Source: Bryum argenteum (lineage: Eukaryota; Streptophyta; Bryopsida; Bryales; Bryaceae). Taken from it: a DNA stretch of 64,000 bases. The notes beneath the pieces are model-generated. The model saw only the letters and a program-made list of their open reading frames with translations. It did not search any database and was not told the origin of the DNA. Shown here piece by piece: positions 10,859-21,488 of this stretch; within the stretch, counting starts at the first letter, position 1, and every line of letters begins with the position of its first letter. The position numbers were made by a program, and so were the translations under genes. The stretch covers positions 2,005,501-2,069,500 of the forward strand of contig CM073331.1 of assembly GCA_037043015.1 (NCBI GenBank), written 5' to 3'.

Positions 10859-11145
10859 CATAGTTAAAAAAACAATAAGATCACATTGTGAGTCATGTTC
10901 AAAAAAGCAATAAAATCAACTTGTATGTCATATTAAAAAAAAGCAATAAGAGGAGCTTGTCATTTTTAGCTTGGCTGGTTGAAACTTACATAGTTATTAT
11001 GAGTCTCTAGGTTTAAGTATCATGGATGAACTCCATATGAACTCTACATAAACTCTAGGTGAAATATGAGAACCTAGGAGTTCCTAACTTAACTATATAT
11101 GAGTTCACTACCCATACTTTCATCTAAGAAGCTTCTGTACCTCAA
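10859..11145 (+). repeat. 35-bp motifs and shortened upstream module
   Basis: Minisatellite copies, then a shortened upstream module (GAACTCTACATAAACTCTAG) leading straight to the promoter of copy 6. The TGACGTCA part is lost. Confidence 0.6.
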
Positions 11146-11153
11146 TATAAATA
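11146..11153 (+). promoter_or_regulatory. TATA box of B3 copy 6
   Basis: TATAAATA, 79 bases before the ATG at 11225. Confidence 0.5.
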
Positions 11154-11224
11154 TGTGTTGCCTACTATATTGTAATCATGTTCTTTAATTTGTCTTCGAT
11201 TTTCTAGTAGATATCTATTGTAGT

Positions 11225-11596
11225 ATGACGCATTTTATGGCGCATTCTTTCATAAAGATATCATCCTGAGACAACTTCATACTTGCAACACGATAACACA
11301 ATTTGTTCCGCCCAAGGCGTATTGCGACAACTGGCTGCACCCAAGGAATCATCCGATATTCATGTGTATAAAGTTTTCCCGTGATCATGGGAGGGTGTGG
11401 AGAATGATAATCCGAAATTCTTACACATGAAGAGGAAGTTGGGTTATAGTTGAGGGATGGAAGAAATTCTCTTTAAATAGTGGTTTGAGACACGGGTATA
11501 AGGTTAAATTTTACATTGCAATGTACACAACATGCGTTGCTAGCAAAGTTTAGAGTCACTCTTAGAGGAGATAGTGTTTCGCTTCGCTATTTCTAA
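11225..11596 (+). pseudogene. B3-domain unit, copy 6 (frameshifted)
   Basis: ATGACGCATTTTATGGCGC starts the frame, but a deletion in the AAGCAATTGAGCGTC region brings a TGA after 14 codons. The B3 core is traceable (GRVWRM, GSWVIVEGWKKF, LRHGYKV) but spread over frames, with extra bases in AAATAGTGG and TTTTACATT. The stop at 11,594 matches the family. A decayed copy; the next follows only 0.8 kb downstream. Confidence 0.65.
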
Positions 11597-11937
11597 GAAT
11601 TTGCAATGTCATGCCTAGAGGTTTACATTGCTTACTGAATTTGCCCAATATGGTTGTGTAATAGGCATTGCCTATAAATTTGTAAGGTCATCCAAATCAC
11701 TTTGGATTGATTTTAACAAAGCAAATATTTGCAAATGCTTTGGCGACTTCAGCTCAATCACTTTTACAACTTGTGTTTATGACATCACCATTTTTTTAAT
11801 TTATTCCTTTTGCGTCTATATTTCAAGCCAATCATGCAACTATTGAATACAGACGAGCATGTATTCTAGGAGTTCCGAACTTAATTGTATATGAATTCAC
11901 TACCCATACTTTCATCTAAGAAGCTTCTGTACCTCAA
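11597..11937 (+). repeat. Truncated 3' module joined to upstream module
   Basis: The 3' module of copy 6 ends near 11,858 (ACAGACGAGCATGTATTC) and joins AGGAGTTCCGAACTT from an upstream module. This gives the same 0.8-kb spacing as between copies 2 and 3, but with a different junction. Confidence 0.6.
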
Positions 11938-11945
11938 TATAAATA
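11938..11945 (+). promoter_or_regulatory. TATA box of B3 copy 7
   Basis: TATAAATA, 79 bases before the ATG at 12017. Confidence 0.55.
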
Positions 11946-12016
11946 TGTGGTGCCTACTGTATTGTAATCATGTTCTTTATTTTGTCTTCAATTTTGTAGT
12001 AGAGTTGTACTGTATT

Positions 12017-12451
12017 ATGGCGCAAGTTATGGCCCGTTCTTTGAGGGAGCAATTGAGTGTCTTAGGACAACTCCATACATACAACACGACAACCCAGTTC
12101 GTTATGCCCAAGGCATTTTGCGACTATTCGTTGAACCCAAGGATTCATCCAATATTCATGCGCTTAAAGTTTTCCGGTGATCGTGGGAGGGTGTGGAGAA
12201 TGAACATCCCATATTCATGCCCATAAAGTTCTCCCGTAATCATGGGAGAGTATGGAGAGCGAAGATCCCAAATCCTTACACATATAATGAAAGTTGGGTA
12301 ATAGTTGACGAATGAAAGGAATTTGCTATAGAGTACGGATTGAGAGGCGGAGATCAGGTTAAAATTCACATTTCGATCTTCACAACATGCATTGCTAGCA
12401 AAGTTTAGGGTCTCCATTAATCGAGATGGTGTTTCGCTTTGCTATCCCTAA
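12017..12451 (+). pseudogene. B3-domain unit, copy 7 (59-bp internal duplication)
   Basis: This copy has the cleanest N-terminal half. ATGGCGCAAGTTATGGCCCG reads through TTQFVMPKAFCDYSL, NPRIHPIFMRLKFSGDRG and RVWRMN in one frame. A 59-bp tandem duplication (the ATATTCATGC block begins at 12,152 and again at 12,211) then shifts the frame and gives TAA at 12,226. The remaining B3 core follows in another frame. Without the duplication the copy would read further, but other small lesions lie downstream (GACGAATGAAAGG). It shows that the first B3 strands (FVMPKAF) belong to the protein. Confidence 0.7.
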
Positions 12452-13039
12452 GGATTTACAACGTCTTGCCTAGAGGTTTGCACTGCTTACTAAATTGCCC
12501 AATTTGGTTGTGTAATAGACGTTGCCTAGAAACTTATAATGGCATCCAAATCACTTTGGATTGATTTTAGTAACAATAAAGCAAATTTCTAAGAATGCTT
12601 TGGAGACTTCACTTTGATCACTTTTACAACTTTTGTTTATATCATCACCATTCTTTTCATTCATTACTTTTGCGTCTATATTTCAAGCAAGGTATGCAAC
12701 TATTGAATAGTGACCAAATGCTTGCCAAGCTACTTCCGGAGCTACTCGAGGACAATCTCATCGGACTATCCAATTATCCCACAAAACCATCCAGCGATTA
12801 TCTTTTACAAATGGTCATATGCAAATAAATTTTAGATAATTTCATTCTCTTCATTTTTGTTTATACTTTAGATGTACAATTTTTCTAAGAGCAATAAGAT
12901 CATCTTGTGAGTCATATTCAAAAGAGGAATAAGATCAGTTTGTGAGTAATCACTCTACTTGTGAAACTTGCATAAATAAGCAATTAGATCAGCTTGTGGA
13001 ACGTGTTTAGAAGAAAAATAGAATCAACCTGTGAGTCAT
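12452..13039 (+). repeat. 3' modules and 35-bp motifs of unit 7
   Basis: First 3' module to about 12,710. Then a piece shared with 4.3 and 28.7 kb (CAAATGCTTGCCAAGCTACT), then 35-bp motif copies. No gene. Confidence 0.6.
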
Positions 13040-13314
13040 CACTACTAGAAAAGAGGGGGATTTCCAAGGTCACAAACATTACTTTGTGTAAACATTGGTC
13101 AAGCGTAGCAACGTATTGGAACTTGTTCAACAACATTTCCAAGAAAATAAGTAACATTTGCAACTAAGTTATAAATAAGGTTGCTTGGTAATGCAATAGG
13201 GTTGCTTATTTTCTTATCAATGTCGCTTATGCAAGTTCCAATATTGTACTACACTTGAGCAATATTTAAGGAAGATTTGTTGTAAATTCCTCTCCCAAAC
13301 AAAATTGTAGTAGA
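13040..13314. mobile_element. CACTA-type foldback MITE, right end decayed
   Basis: CACTACTAGAAAAGAGGGG at the left after a CAT flank. The right end reads TTGTAGTAG, then ACTAG instead of TGCAT. Foldback interior. Confidence 0.7.
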
Positions 13315-14108
13315 CTAGTTTGTGGGTCATGTTCAAAAGAGCTATGAAGTCAAAATGTAAGTCATGTTCTAAAGAGCAAATAAATGAGTTGTTTTAGTCG
13401 CGTGCTTTACTATTTGAGTAACGTTCGTTTAACTGAACCCACTAACTTGGTTGCTTGAGACTTACATTGTTATTATCAACCTCTAGGTTTAAATATGAAT
13501 GAAATCTAGATGAACTCCAAATGAAGTCTAGGTGAAATGTGAGAACCTAGGATTTGCTAATCTTATCTGAACTGTATATGAACTCTGGTCACAAGGGATG
13601 GATCAAGAAGTTCCTAGGTCGATGTTCTTATCTCAACAAATTTCATTCTTCATCGATTTCATATCATTGTAAACCAAGCTGCTCTTTAGGTCCCCAGTCA
13701 TTTCTATTTGTTTCAATTTGCACGATCGATTATGCTTCTCAAGTCTTGCGAAGTAAGCCACTAACCATGTCGGACACACTCTTAGCTAGTAGGCTGCATT
13801 GCCATAATGCCATTGTCTAGCAGGAATGACCTCACAATTGTGTAAGATTGAGGAAAATGAAGTATACTAAACTAGTGAAACTATAGTAATCTTTCTAAGC
13901 AAAGTAACAGTCCTAGATTTGACCGTATGTAAATATTGACGACCCTTCTACATCACTTTTGTGTGTAAGATCTAAATACTTCTGCGCATGTTGGATCATC
14001 AACAAATATGTCATACGAATTCATCTGGAATGTATTCCAATGTAAGTATACCACATGCTTCTATATGATTTGCACACGACTGATTCTTAGTCTGTAAACC
14101 AAAAGCTT
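13315..14108 (+). repeat. Upstream module of copy 8
   Basis: Full-length upstream module with minisatellite remnants, GAACTCTAGATGAACTC words, CTCAAGTCTTGCGAAGTAAG and TATTCCAATGTAAGTATACC. The CATGTCGGACACACTCTTAG block recurs at 5.5, 20.7, 31.0 and 58.8 kb and may be an old exon, since at 58.8 kb it sits in a longer open frame. Confidence 0.55.
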
Positions 14109-14176
14109 TGACGTCAAGACTATGAGTCCAGTACCCATTCTTTTATATGAGAAGTTTTTGTACCTCAGTATAAATA
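14109..14176 (+). promoter_or_regulatory. Promoter block of B3 copy 8
   Basis: TGACGTCA at 14109-14116 and TATAAATA at 14169-14176, 79 bases before the ATG at 14248. The layout is the same as at copy 2. Confidence 0.55.
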
Positions 14177-14247
14177 TGTGTTGCCTCATGTATTGTAATC
14201 ATATTCTTTATTTTGTATTCAATTTGGTAGCAAATTTGTTTTGTATT

Positions 14248-14597
14248 ATGGCGCAAGTTATTGAGCGTCCCAGGACAACTCCATACATGCAACCAACAAC
14301 TAGTTTGTTACGGCCAAGGCATTTTGCGACAATTGGCTGCACCCAAGGAACCATTTGATCATCATGCGCATAAAGTTTTCTGGTGATTATGGGAGGGTGT
14401 GGAGGATAAAGATCCGAAATCCTTAAATATATAAAGGAAGTTTGATAATAGTTGAGGGATGGAAGGAATTTGCTTCAGAGTACAATTTGGGATACGGGGA
14501 TAAGGAGAAATTCACATTGCAATCTGCACGACATGCGTTGCTAGGAAAGTTTAGAATCTCCGTTAAATGAGATGGTGATTCGCCTTGCTATCCCTAA
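14248..14597 (+). pseudogene. B3-domain unit, copy 8 (deletions)
   Basis: ATGGCGCAAGTTATTGAGCG shows a deletion that removes about nine codons after the start (ATGGCGCGTTCC... in other copies). The frame then shifts, and translation would end at 14,358. Later B3 landmarks survive only in pieces: GGGTGTGGAGGATAAAG has lost the MK start, and GGATGGAAGGAATTTGC keeps GWKEF. The family stop is at 14,597. A decayed copy. Confidence 0.65.
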
Positions 14598-15459
14598 GGG
14601 TTTGTGATGTCTTGCTTGCATAGAGGTTTATATTACCTACTGAATTTGCCCAATTTGGTTGTGTACTAGGCATTGCTTAGAAATTTGTAATGTTATCTAA
14701 AACACTTTGGATTCATTTTGGTAAGAATAAAGTAAATATCTAAAAATGCTTTAAGGACTTCAATTCAATCTCTTTTACACCTTGTGTTTATATCATCACC
14801 AATCTTTTCATTTATTTCTTTTGCGTCTATATTTCAAGCCAATAATGCAAATATTGAATATGGACGGCCTTCTACTCTAGGCGAGGCTAGGGCAAAGTGA
14901 AATTCCTTACGTGTAAATGTTGGTTATCCAAATATTTGCGCATGTGGAAACCTTGTTGTTGGGACTTACGAAAATACTTGCTCACATAGAAATCTTGTTG
15001 CCATGCGTATTTGTAAACCGCTAAATCTCATATTGCCTCATTTTAACCAATTTAGTATAACTACAAGATTTTGGGTTTGACAAAAGAAATCATGAGTGAC
15101 CCCTCATCCTTATCCCTCCTAATCTGTTGAGTAGAACCATGTATACAATGCCCATGACTCCAATTCCATTGGTATAAAGTTCGCCTTCTTGCAATTTGAT
15201 TGGTCCAGAATCTATCGTCCTATAATTTGGTAGATTTATGATCCCTTCAAGTTGCATGAGATAGAAATCTTGCCCCGATTGAGTTTGGATGCTTATAGAA
15301 GGCAATAAGAAGTTCTAAGCTGCTACAATCTCATTAAATAAGTACCTCAAAAGCACGTCCATAAAAATATATTTTGTTGATGTGCTTCAATAATTTACTG
15401 GCTGTATGACGGAAACTATAACATATGGTTTGAAGGGGGGAAAATCTCCGGTCCCTACT
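14598..15459 (+). repeat. 3' modules of unit 8 and boundary of inserted block
   Basis: Complete first and second 3' modules run to about 15,310 (TTGGATGCTTATAGAAGGCA). The remaining 150 bases are not array sequence. This is where the 4-kb non-array block (15.3-19.35 kb) begins. Confidence 0.6.
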
Positions 15460-15562
15460 TTTTATTATGGTACATGGTGTTGTCAGATTTAAATGTAAGT
15501 GTACTTTATCTATTTGGTATATCTTTTTTAGGCGTGTATGGTATTATTACATCCTTGGAACG
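15460..15562 (+). pseudogene. nad1: Mitochondrial nad1 fragment in nuclear DNA (NUMT)
   Basis: From the ATG at 15,474 the sequence encodes MVLSDLNVSVLYLFGISFLG then VYGIIT. This agrees closely with the conserved segment of NADH dehydrogenase subunit 1 (complex I membrane arm) that follows the FDYG motif. Just upstream, TTTTATTATGGTA would encode the FxYG part after removing one extra base. After VYGIIT the match stops and the frame continues 34 codons in unrelated sequence. I infer a short, decaying mitochondrial insertion. The identity rests on protein wording recalled from the family. Confidence 0.65.
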
Positions 15563-15726
15563 TTGGCTCTTTTACCGTTTTCCGCCGGAACAGCCTCTTA
15601 GGTGGGCCTTTGACATGCTCCTACATGAACAACGAGTGAATGTTTCTTGGCCTTGTCACGCACCTTTCAAGCGATAAAGAGTTAAGTACAACATGCAAGG
15701 TTAACTTAATATTAGAAGCTTGTCCT
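15563..15726. other. Unassigned sequence after nad1 fragment
   Basis: GC-richer than its surroundings (CCGCCGGAACAGCCTCTTAG) and open to 15,677. No family recognised. It could be more organellar DNA, for example intron sequence, which a search would settle. Confidence 0.3.
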
Positions 15727-17387
15727 CAACCTCAATTCCGTTGAAATGGCCGTATTCTTTGTGCCATTTTGCCAAATCCCGTATAAGCCATTTCGGTCGC
15801 GTTCTAAAATGTGCCATTTTACAAGCATATTTTTGAACATGTCTTTCATGCAGAAATATTTATGCCTGCAAAAAGACATGTTTATTAATATCACACATGT
15901 ACTCCGTAATATCAAATGATTTCTGTAATATCACCAAAATTTCCATAATATCACATGTTTTATGGTTTTTGACCTTTGGACATAGTCAAGGGCAATAATT
16001 TTTGAACGGTTGTTCAAAAATATCATTGTTCTTGAAATGCGGTTTAGAAATATTTCATTGAAAGGTAAATATTTATGAACACCTGTTCAAAAACATTGTT
16101 GTTTTTGTCAAAATTTAACAAAAACCAACGTTAGTTTTTTTTCATTTCAAGCACCCCAAAAAGCGCCATTTTACACGAATAACGCCATTTTTATGGAATT
16201 GAGGTTCTTCGCACTTGTTAGTAATTTTACAATATTTGTGAATGACCATCCGTTTGGCAACCCTTCATTTTCACTTCATATATATTCTCATAGTCCCAAA
16301 AATCATGAAATTTCAGGGAAAATTGATATATTTTCAAAATAGCAATTTTCAGTTTTGTCCACACGTTAGGCAACCCAAAATTATTGACATATTGAAAATC
16401 ATGATATTCCAAAATTCATATTTTTACATAGGAATTGAAAATAGAGGTTTGACCTCACTTTTTCATCCCTTGCCTTCTCAACCCTTCATCCTTTGTATTT
16501 ACCGAAAATGTAATTGAAGCTACTTAAATTATTGAAAATGTACTTAAAATTACTAAAGGAGTTACGGAAAAATATTAGAAATTACTGAAAGCTTCTAATT
16601 AAAATTTGTGATATTGAAGGTCGTGTAATGGGGTTGGTGAAGAACCTTTTGTAATCTCATAATCATGATATGTGGAAATCATAAACATGAGTGAGAATAG
16701 GGGTCGTGTAGATATCACAATATTATTGTTGGATTGCCAAACGACCCTTCATATTATCATGATATGTAAAAATCACAATAATGAGTAAAATTGAATGTAA
16801 TGGCTTCAAAATTGCGATGTACTATCTCTATGCATTTGGGGGTTTGAAACGTTTTTCTTTTTCTTTTTTTGAAACAATATAAATAGAAATCTAGTCTACT
16901 CTTCTATGCGTGCGCAATAATAAAATAATATCATTATTATTCAAGAATACCCTTTTAAAATGGCGTTATTCTCGTAAAATGGCGCTTTCTATGGTGCTTA
17001 GAATGAAAACAAATAACGTTGGTTTTTGTCGAGTTTTGACATGATAGGGTAAATATTTATAACCGCTTCTCAAAAACAACAATGTTTTTGAACGGCTATT
17101 TAAAAATATTCCTCTTTGACTACGTCCAAAGGTCTAAAACCATAGAAAATGTGTGATATCATGGAAATTGCGGTGATATTAGAGGAATCACTTCATATTA
17201 CGGAGTACATGTGTGATATTAATAAACATGGGCACCATTTTTCACGCATAAATACTTTTGAACTACAGTTCAAAAATATGCTTGTAAAAAGGCACGTTTT
17301 AGAATGCGAGCAAAATGGCGCATTGGCGCATAGGGGATTTGGCAAAATGGCACATGGAAAACCGCCATTTTAACGGAATTGAGGTTG
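15727..17387. mobile_element. Long inverted-repeat element with TTCCGTTAAAATGGC-type ends
   Basis: The left end CCTCAATTCCGTTGAAATGG mirrors the right end (CCATTTTAACGGAATTGAGG, 17,365-17,384). The arms are about 480 and 430 bp and share runs of GTGATATTA words, TAACGTTGGTTTTTGT and palindromic TTGAACAGGTGTTCA. The left arm also finishes with its own inverted end near 16,205, so two copies in opposite orientation flank a 750-bp spacer. The spacer has weaker inverted ends of its own (CCGTTTGGCAACCC at 16,249 and ATTGCCAAACGACCC at 16,731). No transposase and no clear target duplication. Superfamily uncertain, perhaps Mutator-like. Confidence 0.7.
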
Positions 17388-17684
17388 CCGTTAATGAACG
17401 CAACAGTTTCAACACTTGCATTTTCATACAAATAAAATCCAAGTTAAATCCTCGCACGATTGAATTTTATACGACTTTTTTTAGTTGTTGCACTCAAAAT
17501 GACAGTTTTTAGTGGTCTTTAAGACGTAAGAAAGGTGAAAAATCCCACAAAATGAACTTTGTATGTCGAATGTGTAGTTTCGAAAACTAATCGAATGGAG
17601 GGTCGTAACGTTTCAAGGCTGATGCATTTTATGAATTGTGAAGTAGAACAACATGCATGCAAATAAAGGCCAGATACCAAAGGA
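17388..17684. other. Unassigned AT-rich sequence
   Basis: No gene, repeat or motif that I can support. Confidence 0.4.
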
Positions 17685-17822
17685 GAGAATTACTATCAGG
17701 AAGAAGAGAAAGAATTACCATGAGAACGAAGAGAATAATTACCATGAGGAAGAAGAGAAAGGCTTACCATGAGGAAGAAGAGAAAGAATTACCATGAGGA
17801 AGAAGAGAAAGAATTACCATAA
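17685..17822. repeat. 25-bp minisatellite (ACCATGAGGAAGAAGAGAAA)
   Basis: Five to six tandem purine-rich 25-bp units, upstream of the captured gene promoter. Confidence 0.85.
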
Positions 17823-18710
17823 CCTTAATAAAGATGGTTGTTGAACAGTAAAAACATTCTCTTACAGCTAGCAAAGTAGGAAAGTATCGTAGCCCAATCC
17901 ACAGGCGAGTGGGGAGGGGACAAGCACGCACACAAGAGCACTACAACTCCAACAATTATACAGTGGGCAAACTCTCACTAGGACCGTGCCAATACGCTAG
18001 CCAACAAGTACGCAAATCGTAAAAGAAGAAGCTCCTCCGATCAAGTACACATCTATACTCACTCCCTGCCACTGCCACACCCGCTTGACGGTACAATACA
18101 AACTCCTGCTACACAGATTTCTCACTCCCACTTCTGCACTTTTTTGCACTTTTTTTCGCACTCGCTCATAGAAAGTATTGATCAATACGGGAATAGGGAA
18201 CAGACAGCTAGCACGACGCTCCTAGTACTCTAGCTTGCTACCTAGATTGCTCGTTAAGGAGCGAATGAGGGTGGCACGCTAGGCCGGGCGAGTTAAAACG
18301 GAGTAGGACCCGGCCACCACGCACAAAGACCCTGTATATACTGTAAGTAATTCCACCCCTCCTTCACGTCATACTCACACCACCGCTAGCAACAAGCCAC
18401 CACCTTTCCTGCAGCCGCAGCTACCAGGCCAGTTCTCGCCAGTTCTCGCCAGTTCTCCGGAGCTCCTTTTCGCTTTCTTCTGTCTGAGCTGCTGGTGGTG
18501 TCGATCGATCTGTTGCAGTTGCTGGTCCACGGTCAGGTCGATCAGTCTTTATCTAGCTAGCGAGTGAGCTTTTTTCAGTTGTGAATCAGCGTGCAATTGA
18601 ATTGCCGACACCGCCAGGAATTTATTAATTGATTCAAGTACTAAGTTTTCAATCTGGTCTGAATTGTGAGTCGATCGAAAAGGAACAGTTCGAGCCTTCC
18701 GATCTCATAT
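17823..18710 (+). promoter_or_regulatory. Promoter and 5' leader of captured gene fragment
   Basis: Base composition changes to a typical plant promoter. A TATA box, TGTATATACTG, lies at about 18,333. It is followed by a pyrimidine-rich leader with three tandem CCAGTTCTCG units (about 18,430-18,458) and TCGATCGATC words, then a leader that reaches the ATG at 18,711. No other gene is seen here. Confidence 0.5.
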
Positions 18711-19355
18711 ATGGCGGGACATTACTTCTACGACCCTCGGCCGTTCTACGGCCAGAACGCCCACACCGGGCTGATGCCCATGGAAGAGGTTAGCTATGTG
18801 ATTGATGATTATGTTATATCTGGCGACTGCATGTCACGGGATTGTTGGAGGGCGTAATTTGCATGATCGGAGGAGAGAGACATGCACTGGTAGAGATGGG
18901 ATAAGTTGATTGTCTGCGGCTATTCTACGGAAGCAAAGAGTCCGTCCTTTACTGCGTGGAGGAGAGAATGGCACCGCTCCCCGCGGTTTTCGACGACAAG
19001 CAGATCGACAACAACAGCAACACTCACGGCGACAACAGCAACACTTACACCAAACGGCAACGGCAATGCTTACAGCAACAGCACTCCAATTCCGGTAAAA
19101 TGGCACACCTCAACTTTCTGAACTGCGGTTCAAAAACCATGTGATATAATAGAATTTTAAGGTGATATTAGGGAAAATGAGTGACAATGTATATAAAGAA
19201 GTGATATTACAAAAAAATTGTGATATTACAGAATACACCATTTTGTATGAGCACAAATGTAAGATCTACTGTGACAAAATGGCACATGGCATAGTGCCAT
19301 TTTAACGAAATTGGGGTTAACACTAACAGCAACCAAAACAACAACGCAAAGTTCT
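18711..19355 (+). pseudogene. 5' fragment of an unrecognised gene, disrupted by a MITE
   Basis: Exon 1 (18,711-18,788, 26 codons) begins MAGHYFYDPRPFYGQN and ends at a good donor, GAG then GTTAGC. A second block (about 18,941-19,085) has very GC-rich third positions in the frame reading VLYCVEERMAPLPAVFDD, then Asn/Ser/Thr repeats. That frame shifts by one base at an AAA run. The block is cut by a miniature element, after which AAC/AGC/CAA codons continue for 30 bases until array sequence resumes near 19,355. The splice acceptor for block 2 is weak (CAAAGAG). Only a promoter and the first two exons are present. Function unknown. Confidence 0.45.
19086..19317. mobile_element. MITE with GTTAAAATGGC-type ends inside an exon
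   Basis: Left end CCAATTCCGGTAAAATGGCA; right end is the inverse of CCCCAATTTCGTTAAAATGG. It shares these ends and the GTGATATTAC interior words with the 15.7-17.4 kb element, so it is a short member of the same family. It separates two halves of an Asn-rich coding repeat. No clean target duplication is visible. Confidence 0.65.
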
Positions 19356-19861
19356 AAACTAAACCCACCAAAGTCCTAGTGCATAACAAATTAAAAGTCA
19401 AAACATTCTGTTGTAAGCTCATAGGTCAATGTAGTGAGCAAAACCTCTCCAAGGAAGGAACATATTTTATAGCTGCAAATGAATTTGAACGAAGTTTCGT
19501 GAAGTACGATGATGCTCTGAAGACAAAGAGCACATACTTTACAAGAAATTGATGGGCTTGCTTGAATGCTCATCCCTTTGTTGGAGCCATAAGTAATTGA
19601 TGTACAAGGGAGCTTTTGCATGCTAATTTCTGGTAACTAAGTGACGAGAAAATGAGCCTAAGTAGTACCATAAGTGCAATTGGAAATGGAACCTTGTATA
19701 CTTTTTATATGCCAAGTCTTGATTCAGATGTTCACTCTTGCTACAAGCAACATTTCCATTTAGCTCACACTCTATTCCATTTTCTGTGTCAATTCGAGGT
19801 TTACTACGATGAGGTCTTTATAGATGCTTGAACATCCTATCAAATTTGAGTAAGCTTGAAC
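19356..19861 (+). repeat. Second 3' module of an array unit
   Basis: Array sequence resumes mid-module (AACTAAACCCACCAAAGTCC) and continues through TGATGTACAAGGGAGC and CTTGTATACTTTTTATATGC. No gene. Confidence 0.65.
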
Positions 19862-20087
19862 ATTACTCAAGAGTAACAACGTTTTAAAACTTGCTTTAAC
19901 AACGTTTTCAAGAAAATAAGTAACATTTTCAACTAAGTTATGAATAACATTGCTTGGTGATTCAATAGAGTTGTTTACTTTTTTGAGAACGTTGTTTAAG
20001 CACGTTTTGAAAGTTGCTACACTTGAGCAATATTTAAGAAAAAAAGTGTTGCAAATCCCCCCCCCTAAAAAAAAACTTGTAGAAGTG
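19862..20087. mobile_element. CACTA-type MITE, left end missing
   Basis: Begins inside the element (CTCAAGAGTAACAACG) and ends CTTGTAGAAGTG, a decayed CACTA end. Foldback interior. Confidence 0.6.
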
Positions 20088-20995
20088 CCTAGAAGCAATC
20101 ACATCAACCTGTAAGGCACACCCAAAAAGCAATTTAAAGAGCTTGTCATTCATATTCTATAGAGAAATTAGATTAGATTGTGGGTCATGTTCAAAAGAGC
20201 AATACAAATATACAATCAATTTGTAAATCATGTTCTAAAGAGCTACAAAATGAGTTGTCAAACTAGGCCTAGTCGCGTGCTTTACTACTAATTTTGTGTA
20301 ATTCTCGTTTGGCTCAACCAACTAATTTGGTTGCTTGAGACTTATATACTTATTATCAATCTCTAGGTTCAACTATGAATGAACTCTAGATAAACTCTTC
20401 ATAAATTCTAGGTGAAATGTGAGAACCTAGCAATTCCTAATCCTATCTTAACTCTATATGAACCCTAGTCACATGAATCCTAGTCACCAAAGATGTCACA
20501 AGGGATGGATCGAGAAGTTCATGAGTCGATGTTCTTATCTCAACAAATCTCATTTACCATCGAGTGTCCAGATCATCTTAAACCACGGTCAATGCTCAGA
20601 TCCCCAATCATTTGTATTCGTTTGCAATTTGCATGATCAATTATGCTTCTTAAGTCTCGCTAGTAACCATGTCGGACACATTGTTAGCTAGTGGGCTGCA
20701 TTGCCATTTTCTAGCAAGAATGGCCATACAATTGTGTAAGATTGAGCCAAATGAAGTGTACTAGACTAAAGAACCTATAGTAGTCGTTCTAAGCAAAGTA
20801 ACAGCTGGAGATTTGATCATTTGCAATTATTGACACCCTTCAACATCACTTTTGTATGTAAAATCTAAATACTTTTGCAAATGTTGGATCATCAACAAAG
20901 AAGTTATGCGAGTTCATCTTGACAGTATACCAATGTAAGTATGTTGCATGCTTCTATATGATTTCCACGCGGCACATATATAAATATTTCCTTAG
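20088..20995 (+). repeat. 35-bp motifs and upstream module of copy 9
   Basis: Minisatellite copies to about 20,240, then the long upstream module (repeated GAACTCTAGAT, a duplicated CCTAGTCAC block near 20,465, AACCATGTCGGACACATTG, AATGTAAGTATGTTGC). The CRE-like site is lost by a deletion just before the TATA box. Confidence 0.6.
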
Positions 20996-21003
20996 TATAA
21001 ATA
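20996..21003 (+). promoter_or_regulatory. TATA box of B3 copy 9
   Basis: TATAAATA, 79 bases before the ATG at 21075. Confidence 0.55.
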
Positions 21004-21074
21004 TGTGTTGCCTACTATATCATAATCATGTTCTTTATTTTGTCTTCAATTTTGTAGTAGATTTGTATTATGTT

Positions 21075-21488
21075 ATGGCTCAGGTTGTAGTGTGTTTTTT
21101 CAGAAAGCAATTGAGCGTCCCACTACACCTGCATACATGCAACACAACAACATATTTTGTTATGTCCAAGGCGTTTTGCAACAATTGGCTGCACCCAAGG
21201 AATCATCTAATATTCATGCGCATAAAGTTTTCCGATGATTGTACTTTTGAGTATATATTTCATGCCAATAATGCAACTATTGAACACGGACAGCCCCCAG
21301 CTCTAGCAAAGGCTTGGCTAGAGGAGGTTCTTTATGTGAGAATGTGGGTTACCCAAATATTTGCGCATGTGGAAACCTTGTTACCGTGGGTTACCCAAAT
21401 ACTTGCGGACATGGAAATCTTGTTGCCAAATGTCTTTGTAAACCCCTCAATCTCATATTGTCTCATTTTGACCAATTTTATTAAGTGA
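21075..21488 (+). pseudogene. B3-domain unit, copy 9: open but truncated chimera
   Basis: From ATGGCTCAGGTTGTAG the frame stays open for 137 codons. It reads QLSVPLHLHTCNTTTYFVMS, KAFCNNWLHPRNHLIFMRIK and FSDD, that is, the N-terminal part of the B3 domain. A deletion of about 450 bp then removes the GW core and the stop. It joins the frame to what is normally 3' sequence (ANNATIEHGQP, ALAKAW) and to the repeated WVTQI...HVETLL block. An upstream extension is open to 20,919. A translated product would lack most DNA-contacting strands. It is the longest open frame of the array. Confidence 0.55.
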
